Positions 46,292-54,432 of a stretch of 64,000 nucleotides of DNA are shown piece by piece. Position 1 is the first letter of the stretch; every line of letters starts with the position of its first letter. The DNA lies in contig NZ_NRSM01000001.1 of assembly GCF_016584105.1 (NCBI RefSeq), forward strand, positions 62,001 through 126,000, given 5' to 3'. A model generated the notes under the pieces. The model worked only from the letters and a program-made list of their open reading frames with translations. It made no database searches and was not told the origin of the DNA. This DNA is from Ectothiorhodospira shaposhnikovii (GTDB lineage Bacteria > Pseudomonadota > Gammaproteobacteria > Ectothiorhodospirales > Ectothiorhodospiraceae). Position numbers and translations under genes: made by a program.

Positions 46292-47272
46292 ATGACCGAC
46301 CACCCGACCCTGATCCGCTCCATCACCTACCATGGCCTGGAGTCAGGCGCACGTCTGATCGTGCTGGGTGCGGTACATGGCAACGAAACCTGCGGCACCC
46401 GGGGCATTGAGCGGATCATGGGGGAACTGGACAGCGGAGAGCGGGTACTGAACCGCGGCCAGTTGACCTTCGTGCCCGTCACCAATCCCCTGGCCTTCAG
46501 GCTGGGACAGCGGATGGGGGAGCGCAATCTCAATCGCAACTTCCGCATCAGCGAGACACCGCAGGATTTCGAGGATCGCATCGCCAACCGCCTGGGGCCA
46601 CTGCTGGCCCAGCATGACGTGCTGCTGGATCTGCATTCATTCCATACCCCGGGAGAACCCTTCGTCATGCTCGGCCCCCGGGACAACGACGGCGAGCTGG
46701 AGCCCTTCACCCACGCCACCGAAGAAGAGGCCCTGGCCCGACGCCTGGGAGCACGGCGCATCGTCGAGGGCTGGCTGGATACCTATGCCCGTGGCGTGGC
46801 CCGGCGCCTGCGTAATCCCAATGCGGACCTGCGGGCACAAATGCTCAGCACCGACCCCAGCTACGGCATCGGCACCACGGAATTCATGCGCGCCCGGGGC
46901 GGCTATGCCCTGACCCTGGAATGCGGCCAGCACGAGGCCCCGGAGGCACCCGCGGTAGCCTATCAGGCGATCCTCAATACCCTGGCCCACCTGCAGCTGG
47001 TGGACGATCTGCCGGCACCCGCGCCCAGGCAGGATCTGGAGGTACTGAAGCTGGTGGAAGTGGTCGACCGGGACCATCCCGAGGACCGGTTCAGTCGCGA
47101 CTGGACCAGCTTCGACCCCATCCGCAAGGGGGACGAGATCGGTCGGCGCCATGACGGTACCCCGGTGTCGGCACCGGCGGACGGCTTCATCGTCTTCCCC
47201 AATCCCAATGCCCTGCCGGGCAACGAGTGGTTCTATCTGGCCGAAGCCAGCAATCGCATGAAAACGGCCTAA
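46292..47272 (+). CDS. Succinylglutamate desuccinylase / aspartoacylase family protein
   Basis: A 326-residue M14-type zinc deacylase. Zinc ligands are visible in GAVHGNETCGTRG (His and Glu) and LLDLHSFHTPGEP (His), and catalytic glutamate in LTLECGQHE. RNLNRNF is the family substrate loop. It could cleave N-acyl amino acids as AstE does, but no ast genes are near, so the substrate is open. Its 3' end overlaps the convergent atpC stop by 4 bp. Confidence 0.88.
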   Translation: MTDHPTLIRSITYHGLESGARLIVLGAVHGNETCGTRGIERIMGELDSGERVLNRGQLTFVPVTNPLAFRLGQRMGERNLNRNFRISETPQDFEDRIANRLGPLLAQHDVLLDLHSFHTPGEPFVMLGPRDNDGELEPFTHATEEEALARRLGARRIVEGWLDTYARGVARRLRNPNADLRAQMLSTDPSYGIGTTEFMRARGGYALTLECGQHEAPEAPAVAYQAILNTLAHLQLVDDLPAPAPRQDLEVLKLVEVVDRDHPEDRFSRDWTSFDPIRKGDEIGRRHDGTPVSAPADGFIVFPNPNALPGNEWFYLAEASNRMKTA

Positions 47273-47733
47273 CCGCCGTTGCGCTTGCCGCGCTTCTTGC
47301 GCGCCTTCTCCACCACCGCCAGCTGGGCCATGGCCTGCAACAGGACCGCGTGGGCCTCGTCCCGGTCGGTGTAGAGCACACTGTTACGCATCACATCCTC
47401 CGCCCGGCGCTTGGCCTCGCGGGCGGCCTCCTCATCGATGTCCTCGCAACGCATGGCGGTGTCCGCCAGCACAATCACCCCACCGGGCTGGACTTCCAGC
47501 ATGCCCCCGGAAACATACAGATAGTCTTCCTCATTGGAATCCACTGGGATGAAACGCACGATGCCGGGGCGAATGGAGGTCAACAAGGCGGAGTGGCGGG
47601 GAAAGATACCCAGTTCACCGTTGGCGCCCGTGATACAGACCCGGCGGACCTTTCCGGAATAGAGCCGCTCCTCGGCACTGACGATATCCAGAACCATGGT
47701 AGTGGCGGTGGGAAGCTCTCTCGACGCGGTCAC
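47269..47733 (-). CDS. atpC: ATP synthase epsilon subunit (orphan)
   Basis: A 154-residue F-type ATP synthase epsilon subunit: DIVSAEERLYSG, ELGIFPRHSALLTSIRPGIVRF, YLYVSGGMLEVQPGGVIVLADTAMR and the C-terminal helix EEAAREAKRRAEDVMRN. The C-terminus ends in a basic KARKKRGKR tail. No other atp gene is nearby: the gene is coupled instead to the cytidylate-kinase-like gene, with a GTG start overlapping its stop (ATGA/GTGA type, 4 bp). It may be an extra copy or the sole copy split off from the operon. Confidence 0.85.
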   Translation of the reverse strand: MTASRELPTATTMVLDIVSAEERLYSGKVRRVCITGANGELGIFPRHSALLTSIRPGIVRFIPVDSNEEDYLYVSGGMLEVQPGGVIVLADTAMRCEDIDEEAAREAKRRAEDVMRNSVLYTDRDEAHAVLLQAMAQLAVVEKARKKRGKRNGG

Positions 47734-48452
47734 GGTCTGCTGCTTCCTCTGGACAGATATTCGGATCGAGCCAGGACGGCTTCCTTCATCGCCGACAGGA
47801 TCATGGCAGCCACCTTCTCCCAGTCATGAAGCTTGTCGGTATTGATGGTCAGGTCGAACTGGGTAGGGTCATTGGTGCGTCGCTGGATCAGGTTCCAGAG
47901 AAACTGCTGACGCTGCTGGTTGATGGCCTCCACCTTATCCCTTGCATCATCCTCGGACAGGCCTTCCTTGTCGGCCACGCGCCGGGCGCAATGCGACGGG
48001 GAACCACAGATCCGCACCCGGAAAGCTCCCCGATCCCGTAGAAACACATGCCCACCCCGCCCCATGATCACCCCGCCCTCCACACTAATGGCCAGCAAGA
48101 CGTTCACCAGAGCCTTGCGGTAGGTACTCATGAAATAGGCATCCCCGGACAGTACGGAGTAGACCCATGTGCTCTTCCAGGATGAAACCTTTTCATCCAG
48201 TTCCCATAGCAGTTCACGGTCCTGCTCGGTATGCTTGGCCAGCCGCTCCAGCAGCACCTCGTCGAAATAGGATACCTTGAGCTCACGGGCCAGGATCATG
48301 GCGATTTCCTCCCCCCCCGCCCCGTAATCCCGGGCCATGGTCACCAGCGGCATGGCACCGGAACCTTCACGACCTGGAGTATCCTTGTCATAGGTCTGTG
48401 ACCGGATGTAACGCTGGATGAGATCATTCACATCGCGATGCATATGGGGCAC
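47730..48452 (-). CDS. Cytidylate kinase-like (AAA_26) protein
   Basis: 240 residues with an N-terminal alpha-helical lead and the cytidylate-kinase-like motif ARDYGAGGEEIAMILARELKVSYFDEVLLERL, whose P-loop is the GxGG variant lacking a GKS/T. GRGGHVFLRDRG and RVADKEGLSEDDARDKV follow the kinase order. Function unknown; relatives occur in anaerobes and phototrophs near nucleotide or CBS-domain genes, and a CBS-DUF294 gene lies divergently 171 bp away. Translated with atpC. Start ATG 48452 or 48443. Confidence 0.8.
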   Translation of the reverse strand: MPHMHRDVNDLIQRYIRSQTYDKDTPGREGSGAMPLVTMARDYGAGGEEIAMILARELKVSYFDEVLLERLAKHTEQDRELLWELDEKVSSWKSTWVYSVLSGDAYFMSTYRKALVNVLLAISVEGGVIMGRGGHVFLRDRGAFRVRICGSPSHCARRVADKEGLSEDDARDKVEAINQQRQQFLWNLIQRRTNDPTQFDLTINTDKLHDWEKVAAMILSAMKEAVLARSEYLSRGSSRP

Positions 48453-48623
48453 CTTCGGTCGTCTTCCTGATGTACCCCCATCTTACTCAGCCTGGCACGA
48501 TCAAAGCCATCCTCCGGACCATGAGCCGGGTCAGGCATCACCTCGAATGCCCATGGGCAAGCGCTCCAACGGCATTTATCTACCCAGAACGCCGGCCAGC
48601 ATTCCGGCCAAGGACAGTCAAGC

Positions 48624-50066
48624 ATGAACGACGAGAACCAGTTCTTTCGTCCCGTGGGCGAGATCTGCCAGCGCCAGGTCGTAACCTGCCGCCCAGGCGA
48701 AGGGCTCGTTGATGTGGTAAAAGTAATGAAGGAGAAGAACATCTCCAGCGTGGTGGTCTGCGATGACGCCGGTGCCCCCATCGGCATCATCACCGACCGG
48801 GACCTGAGGAACAAGGTGGTGCCGTCGGGACGCGACCCGGGTTCCTTCAAGGTCGCGGACGTGATGAACAGTCCCCTGACCACCATCCGTGAAGAAGACG
48901 TACTCTACGAGGCGCTGTACCGGATGTCCCGGCAGCATATCCACCGTCTGGTGGTGGTGGATGATGACGGCGCCCTCAATGGGATCATCACCGACACGGA
49001 CATCCTGCGCATGCAGAATCATTCGCCCCATCAACTGGTGCGGGACATCGAAAAGGCCGGGACACCCGCAGACCTCAAGGTCCTGCATGCCCGCATCCAG
49101 GACCTGGTGGTGCGACTGAGCGGCACCACCACCCGCATCCAGGATCTGGTGCAGCTCATCGCCCATCTCAATGACCAGATCCTGCTGCGTCTGATCCATC
49201 TGGTCCGGGAGACCCGCTTCCCCGATCTGCCCAAGGGCTTCGCCTTTATGGTGATGGGCAGCGAGGGACGCAGTGAACAGACCCTCTCCACCGACCAGGA
49301 CAACGCCATCGTCTACGCCGATGATCTGTCCGAGGATGACATCAGGAAGATCGAGGACTTTTCCAGGGAACTCATCGAGCACCTCATCGAGATCGGCGTG
49401 CCTCCCTGCCCCGGCGGCATCATGGCCAGCAACCCCGCCTGGCGACGCAGCCTGTCCGGCTGGTACAAGGAACTGGATCAGTGGCTCACCACGCCCAGTC
49501 CGAAAAACATCCCCAATGTGAGCATGTTCGCCGACATCCGCACCCTTTACGGCGATGCCTCCCTGGAGCGCAAGCTCAAGGCCCATATTTACCACCGTCT
49601 GGCGGAAAACCGGCTGTTCATCATGCGCATGGCGGAAAACATGCTGCGCTTCACCCCGCCCCTGGGCTGGCTGGGCAAGATCAAGACCGGCACCCAGGGC
49701 GCGCCCCGGGGAGAAGTGGACCTGAAGAAAGGCGGCATCTTCGCCCTGACCGACGGCATCAAGGCCCTGGCGCTGGAACTGAATGCCCTCGACGGGGGCA
49801 CCCACCAGCGTCTTCAGGCCCTGGTGAAACAGGGGGTACTGAAGCAGGATCAGGCCGGTGATCTGCAGGAAAGCTTTGATTTTCTGGTGCTGATGCGACT
49901 GCGCGCCCAGGTCCGCTCCGTGGAGCAGGGAAAAAAGTCGGACAACTGCGCAGCCCTGGAACAACTGAGCCAGATGGAACAGGTGAAACTCAAGATTGCC
50001 TTCGAGGATGTGGGAAAGTTCCAGAACTTCATCAGCGGCCACTTCAACCTCAGCCTGCTACGCTGA
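48624..50066 (+). CDS. CBS-domain / DUF294 nucleotidyltransferase-like signalling protein
   Basis: 480 residues. A CBS pair (about 5-130: ISSVVVCDDAGAPIGIITDRDL and IHRLVVVDDDGALNGIITDTDIL) precedes a GlnD-like nucleotidyltransferase domain with MGSEGRSEQTLSTDQDNAIVY, then a DUF294 C-terminal helical domain. The cNMP-binding domain usually found at the N-terminus of this family is missing. It probably senses adenine nucleotides through CBS and modifies or regulates a partner. The partner is unknown. ATG 48624. Confidence 0.9.
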   Translation: MNDENQFFRPVGEICQRQVVTCRPGEGLVDVVKVMKEKNISSVVVCDDAGAPIGIITDRDLRNKVVPSGRDPGSFKVADVMNSPLTTIREEDVLYEALYRMSRQHIHRLVVVDDDGALNGIITDTDILRMQNHSPHQLVRDIEKAGTPADLKVLHARIQDLVVRLSGTTTRIQDLVQLIAHLNDQILLRLIHLVRETRFPDLPKGFAFMVMGSEGRSEQTLSTDQDNAIVYADDLSEDDIRKIEDFSRELIEHLIEIGVPPCPGGIMASNPAWRRSLSGWYKELDQWLTTPSPKNIPNVSMFADIRTLYGDASLERKLKAHIYHRLAENRLFIMRMAENMLRFTPPLGWLGKIKTGTQGAPRGEVDLKKGGIFALTDGIKALALELNALDGGTHQRLQALVKQGVLKQDQAGDLQESFDFLVLMRLRAQVRSVEQGKKSDNCAALEQLSQMEQVKLKIAFEDVGKFQNFISGHFNLSLLR

Positions 50067-50082
50067 TTGCAAGGCAGACCGG

Positions 50083-51027
50083 ATGCCATCCCCGCCACCC
50101 GCCCAGCTCCCCGTCGCCACCTATTCCATCGTGGCCCGGGACCCTGACAGCGGTCACCTGGGTGTGGCAGTCCAGTCCCATCACTTTGCCGTGGGCAGCG
50201 TCGCCCCCTTTGCCCGGGCGGGCGTGGGGGCCGGCACCATCCAGTCCTTTGCCAGACTTATCTATGCCGCCGAAGGCCTGCGCCTGATGCGGGATGGTGC
50301 CAGTGCCGGCGAGGCGCTACGCCGCCTGCTGGCACGGGATCACCACATGGATTACCGCCAGGCCGCCATGATCGACACCCAGGGAGACGTGGTGGCCCAT
50401 ACCGGCCGCCTGTGCATCGACGCGGCCGGTCACTGCCTGGGAGACGAGTACGCATGCCTTGGCAACATGCTGCTCAATGACGGCACCTGGGAGGCCATGG
50501 GACGGGCCTACGAGGCCGCCGAAGGTGATTTCCCCCATCGCCTGATCAGTGCCCTGGAGGCCGCTCAGGCCCAGGGGGGCGACCTGCGGGGGCGGCGTTC
50601 CGCCGCCATGATGGTGGTCAGCGGCAAGGCCACCGGCGACCCGGCCCGGGACACCCTCCTGGATCTGCGGGTGGAAGACCACCCCACCCCGGTCAGGGAA
50701 CTGAAGCGTCTTGTCATCCTCAAGGAAGCCTACGAACTCAATACCCTGGGCGGACATCATCTGCGGCATGGTGAATACGACAAGGCCATCCAGGCCTTCA
50801 CCCGCGCCGAGACACTGGCCCCGGAAGAGGACGAACTCATCTTCTGGCGATCCGTGGCCCTGATCAACGCCGGCCATGAATCCGAGGCTCAGGCCCTGCT
50901 CAGGGCACTGTTCCAGCGCGCTCCCCACTGGTCACTGCTCCTGGAGAGGGTGGCCAAAAGCCGGTTTTTGCCTGATGATCCGGCGTTGATCCAGCGGTTG
51001 CTCCCGCCACAAGACGGCACATCCTGA
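50083..51027 (+). CDS. DUF1028 family protein with TPR-like tail
   Basis: 314 residues. The DUF1028 part (1-220) has the N-terminal TYSIVARDPDSGHLGVAVQSHHFAVGS that resembles an Ntn-hydrolase fold, and VVAHTGRLCIDAAGH, RRSAAMMVV. The last 80 residues form two TPR-like helices (ELNTLGGHHLRHGEYDKAIQAFTRAE). Function unknown. It starts 16 bp after the CBS/DUF294 gene, so the two may be cotranscribed. ATG 50083 was chosen over the long upstream frame. Confidence 0.85.
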   Translation: MPSPPPAQLPVATYSIVARDPDSGHLGVAVQSHHFAVGSVAPFARAGVGAGTIQSFARLIYAAEGLRLMRDGASAGEALRRLLARDHHMDYRQAAMIDTQGDVVAHTGRLCIDAAGHCLGDEYACLGNMLLNDGTWEAMGRAYEAAEGDFPHRLISALEAAQAQGGDLRGRRSAAMMVVSGKATGDPARDTLLDLRVEDHPTPVRELKRLVILKEAYELNTLGGHHLRHGEYDKAIQAFTRAETLAPEEDELIFWRSVALINAGHESEAQALLRALFQRAPHWSLLLERVAKSRFLPDDPALIQRLLPPQDGTS

Positions 51028-51086
51028 ATACTCCCCTGACTTTCCTTTTCCCCGCCCCTCCCACCCTATTCTGAGCAATACAAGGC

Positions 51087-51845
51087 ATGACGTTCGGTAC
51101 TGAAGAAATACTCATCGGCCTGCTGGTCACCCTGATCGCCGGCCTGGTCCACGGCGCCTTCGGACTGGGTTTCCCGATGATCGCCACCCCCATCCTGGCG
51201 CTGATCACTGACGTCAAGACGGCCATCCTGCTCACCTTGGCCCCCAATATCGCGGTCAATATCTGGAGCCTGATCCGGGGCGGCGACTGGTTCAGCAGCG
51301 TCGCCCGATTCTGGCCGGTGGCCATGTGGATGCTGGTGGGATCGGCCCTGGGCACCCTGGTGCTGGTCGCCATGGACCCCAATCCCTTCCGTCTACTGCT
51401 GGCCGCCACGGTGCTGCTCTACCTGATGTCCGACCGTATCAAGCGCATCGACTGGAGCTGGATCGGACGCCACCCCCGTCCCAGCGGGGCCGGGGCCGGT
51501 TTGCTGGGAGGTCTGCTGGGTGGGACCGTAAACGTGGGTGGTCCGGTGATGATGATCTATTTCCTGGAACTGCGACTGGCACCGGTGGTGCTGGTCCAGG
51601 CCATCAACCTGTGCTTCCTGCTGGGCAAGGGGACTCAGGCGATCACCTTTGCCTTCCTCGGCATGCTGGGAGTGGACCTGTTACTGATCTCCCTGCCCCT
51701 GGGCATTGCCGCCCTGATCGGACTGCGCGGAGGCATGTGGATACGGGAGCGGGTGGCTGCGGACACCTATCGGGGCTGGCTCAAGGGCCTGCTGTGGGTC
51801 CTGTGCGTCCTGCTGGTGGTGCAGTTCTTCCGTGAACTGGGATGA
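51087..51845 (+). CDS. TauE/SafE (TSUP) family membrane transporter
   Basis: 252 residues with about eight helices; GLVHGAFGLGFPMIATPILAL near the N-terminus and GGLLGGTVNVGGPVMMIYFL in the middle are the two TSUP repeats. TSUP proteins export sulfite, sulfoacetate or other small sulfur-containing or organic anions; in a purple sulfur bacterium sulfite export is an attractive but unproven idea. ATG 51087. Convergent with the phasin gene. Confidence 0.9.
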   Translation: MTFGTEEILIGLLVTLIAGLVHGAFGLGFPMIATPILALITDVKTAILLTLAPNIAVNIWSLIRGGDWFSSVARFWPVAMWMLVGSALGTLVLVAMDPNPFRLLLAATVLLYLMSDRIKRIDWSWIGRHPRPSGAGAGLLGGLLGGTVNVGGPVMMIYFLELRLAPVVLVQAINLCFLLGKGTQAITFAFLGMLGVDLLLISLPLGIAALIGLRGGMWIRERVAADTYRGWLKGLLWVLCVLLVVQFFRELG

Positions 51846-51903
51846 CGCCGGGACAGCCCCGGAAAACGACATGTCAGCCGCTCCGGGACCATCCTGACGG
51901 GAA

Positions 51904-52380
51904 TCAGGCCTTTTCCTGATCCTTTTTGACGGACATGTCCTTGAGTTCCTGCAGCAATTCCCGGAAACGCTGATCCAGTCGCTGCATGGCCGCCTCCTGG
52001 GCCAGTCGCATGGATTCAAAGGTCTCCCGGGTATGGCTGCTCATGCGATCGTAGACCTTACCCACCATTTCCACCTGTCTGGCCGGCAGGTCGTCCTGCT
52101 TTGCCTCTCCCATGGCACGGGTCATCTCCGTGGCCTCGTTCATGGCCTGGCTCAGCATCTCCGTCTGACGCTTCATCAGCGCCTCGCTGCTTTCCATCAT
52201 CGCCCGGTTGGCGGCCATCATGGCCTCCACGTTCTTTTTCTGCACTTCCATCAACGCGGACATGTCCATGTGCGGGACCTTGAACTGCTTCATGAACTCG
52301 TTCATTTGATCCATGTAGCGCTGAGGATCCATCAGTTTCATCAGTTCGGACATGTCGAACGGATTCTTCTCTTGCGGCAT
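51904..52380 (-). CDS. Phasin-like protein
   Basis: 158 residues, almost entirely helical and rich in Met, Glu, Gln and Lys: MKLMDPQRYMDQMNEFMKQF, MSALMEVQKKNVEAMMAANRAM, MNEATEMTRAMGEA. This matches Phasin_2-type granule proteins that coat polyhydroxyalkanoate inclusions. No pha genes are in the window. The ribosome site GGAGA precedes ATG 52380. Confidence 0.78.
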   Translation of the reverse strand: MPQEKNPFDMSELMKLMDPQRYMDQMNEFMKQFKVPHMDMSALMEVQKKNVEAMMAANRAMMESSEALMKRQTEMLSQAMNEATEMTRAMGEAKQDDLPARQVEMVGKVYDRMSSHTRETFESMRLAQEAAMQRLDQRFRELLQELKDMSVKKDQEKA

Positions 52381-52418
52381 GGCTGCGATCTCCTTCTGGC
52401 TGGATGTTCTGAATCAGT

Positions 52419-52486
52419 CATTCCCGCCCATGCGGGAGTCCATTCAAAAACAGGTCATTCCGGTCTCCCGCCCACGCGGGAGTGAC
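52419..52486. repeat. REP-like extragenic palindromes
   Basis: Copies of the same motif family as at 16548-16619: TCATTCCCGCCCATGCGGGAGTC at the left and an inverted CTCCCGCCCACGCGGGAGTGACG at about 52464-52486, with a shared GTCATTC in between. The pair lies next to an oriC-like array. These are interspersed palindromes, not coding. Confidence 0.7.
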
Positions 52487-52620
52487 GACAGCGGACTTTC
52501 AGTGTTTCCTTCTCTGGTTGCCGATGGATGCAAGGTTGCACCTCCGTGTAGAGCTTAGCCCAATCGACGGGACGCGCCTGCGCGCCACTTCCCGTTTGCA
52601 TGATGAGCAGGCTCCATGGC

Positions 52621-52866
52621 TTGTGGCAACCTTGTGGATAATTTGTTCCCAAACCGTGGGTAAATTTCACCCACAACTTTATCCACAATCCACGCACATT
52701 TCGCGCGCCGTTTTCCCCATTTGTTCTTCACAGGCTTTTTCGTGCATAAGCTGTTGAAAACTTGAACCTTTAAAAACCTTTTCCCCAGCCACCCCCGCCC
52801 CTTATTACTATCATTAAAAAGATCTTTTAAAAGAACAGTAATAAGACAGGCCCCCGTCATCCACAA
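52621..52866 (+). other. OriC-like array A: DnaA boxes and AT-rich unwinding-type element
   Basis: A perfect DnaA box on the minus strand (52633-52641) and a perfect one on the plus strand (52679-52687) are 46 bp apart and enclose a GTGGGT/ACCCAC dyad (52656-52674). TTCACAGG is at 52727-52734. The AT-rich element 52801-52845 has 9-bp inverted ends (CTTATTACT/AGTAATAAG) around the palindrome AAAAGATCTTTT (52817-52828). A one-mismatch box is at 52857-52865. The order and spacing match the array at 61722-61916. There is no gene here; I read it as a second origin or a paralogous copy. Confidence 0.75.
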
Positions 52867-53137
52867 GCCGGGGATCATCCAGGGGCATGCAGTCAGCAGA
52901 AATCCTGACGCACCGCAGAATTCTTTGGCGTTTTGAGATCAAAAGGAACGGCAGGCAGGGCGCTTCAGACAGGTGTCTGTGAAGCGCCTGCCCAATCACG
53001 GGAGAACTAAAAAACGAGGATACCCCTGGGGGCGATACGTTATGGCAGGAGAGACGGTACACGCTTCATCGTGAGGAACGGCCGTCGATGGACGGCCTGA
53101 ACCTTCAGCCTGCCTTCGAAGCAGGCCGGGGAAAAGA
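52867..53137 (-). other. Hairpin-rich intergenic stretch before thioesterase end
   Basis: Three stable hairpins in a gap of about 270 bp: 52959-52988 (8-bp plus 5-bp stem with a 2-nt bulge), 53080-53097 (perfect 7-bp stem, 4-nt loop) and 53108-53126 (6-bp stem). The last two follow the minus-strand thioesterase stop and may serve as terminators; the first could be part of a structured RNA. No T-run, no coding potential. Confidence 0.4.
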
Positions 53138-53632
53138 TCACTTACAGTGAATATCCAGTGCCTGACGCTCGTCATCAATCACGATGAATGCATCACGGAA
53201 GGCTTCCGGCACCGGCCTGGGTCGCCCTGTACCGGCATCCACATAGACCCATTCGGTTTTTGCCCGTGCCAGGGGGCGGTGATCATCGGCGCGCAGCAAA
53301 AGATAATGGCGCGGCGAACTGCGGTGGGAAAATCCCCCGATCCAGGTCAGCAGGAGCAGATCATCTCCCGCATGGCTGGGACGCAGATATTCGATACTGT
53401 GGGATCGCACCACCCAGCTGCTTCCCTCCTGCCGGTAGCGATCCCAGTTCCAGCCACGGGCAGCGGAGTGAGCCATGGCGATTTCCTGCATCCATTTGAG
53501 ATATTCCAGGTTATTCACATGCCCATTGAGATCAATGGCGGATTCGGGCACCGTGAACCGGCGGGAATACACCCCGCGATGATCCGGATCCAAAGAGCGG
53601 GCCATACTGGAATTGAGCTGCGTGTCAGACAT
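53138..53632 (-). CDS. Acyl-CoA thioesterase (hotdog fold, 4HBT)
   Basis: A 164-residue hotdog protein of the YbgC/FcbC type: FTVPESAIDLNGHVNNLEYLKWMQEIAMAH carries the catalytic aspartate/asparagine region, and SSWVVRSHSIEYLRPSHAGDDLLLLTW follows. It should hydrolyse short or medium acyl-CoA thioesters; substrate unknown. ATG 53632. It diverges from the methyltransferase gene and lies between the two halves of the origin region. Confidence 0.88.
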   Translation of the reverse strand: MSDTQLNSSMARSLDPDHRGVYSRRFTVPESAIDLNGHVNNLEYLKWMQEIAMAHSAARGWNWDRYRQEGSSWVVRSHSIEYLRPSHAGDDLLLLTWIGGFSHRSSPRHYLLLRADDHRPLARAKTEWVYVDAGTGRPRPVPEAFRDAFIVIDDERQALDIHCK

Positions 53633-53769
53633 GCTGAAACCCCGAAAGCAGATAGTGAATTCAGGCCCTGGTGGCGGATTGAACCTGTCACCATGAACAC
53701 CGGCATTCTACTGTCCCCGGCAAGGGCATGCGAACATCCCCTTTTCAACCTCGCCTGCATCCACCTGCC

Positions 53770-54429
53770 ATGCCCCTGAACCGCTGCCCGTTGTGCCGTG
53801 GCCTTGAGACACCACTGTTTCATCGGGAAGATCGCCCCCGGGTTCTCTACCGGGAATATCATCGCTGCCTGCGATGCGGTCTGACCTTCGTACCTTCCCG
53901 CTATCATCTGTCCGCCAAGGAAGAAAAGGCCTATTACGATCTGCATGAAAACCAGGATGGCGATGGGGGGTACGAGCGGTTTCTGGGTCGCATGCTCACG
54001 CCATTGCTGGAGCGGGTGGGCCCCGGAGCGGCAGGACTGGATTTCGGTTGCGGTGCCGGCCAGGTCCTGGTGAACATGTGTCGCCGTGCCGGCCTGTCCT
54101 GCGTGGGCTATGACCTCTACTACCACCCGGATCCCGCACCGCTTGAGATCCGGCATGACTTCATCATCAGTACGGAAGTCTTCGAGCATCTGACCGACCC
54201 CGGCGGGGTGCTGGAACAGTTGCAGGCCCTGCTCAGACCCGGTGGCTGGCTGGGGATAATGACCAAGCGTGCCCTTGACCGGCAACGCTTTGTCCGCTGG
54301 CACTACACCCTGGATCCCACCCATGTCTGCTTTTTCAGCGAGCAGACCTTTCGCTGGATTGCGGCGCAGACCGGCATGGCCCTGGAGGTGGTGGGCAATG
54401 ATGTGGTGATGATCAGAAAACCGGGCTGA
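53770..54429 (+). CDS. Zinc-ribbon class I SAM-dependent methyltransferase
   Basis: 219 residues. An N-terminal zinc ribbon (CPLC at residues 6-9 and CLRC at about 36-39) is followed by a methyltransferase with motif I LDFGCGAGQVL, motif II STEVFEHLTDPGGVL and a post-motif LRPGGWLGIMTK. The zinc ribbon resembles those of tRNA or small-molecule methyltransferases; the substrate is unknown. ATG 53770 was chosen over 53728, which lacks the ribbon's start. Confidence 0.85.
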   Translation: MPLNRCPLCRGLETPLFHREDRPRVLYREYHRCLRCGLTFVPSRYHLSAKEEKAYYDLHENQDGDGGYERFLGRMLTPLLERVGPGAAGLDFGCGAGQVLVNMCRRAGLSCVGYDLYYHPDPAPLEIRHDFIISTEVFEHLTDPGGVLEQLQALLRPGGWLGIMTKRALDRQRFVRWHYTLDPTHVCFFSEQTFRWIAAQTGMALEVVGNDVVMIRKPG

Positions 54430-54432
54430 ATT

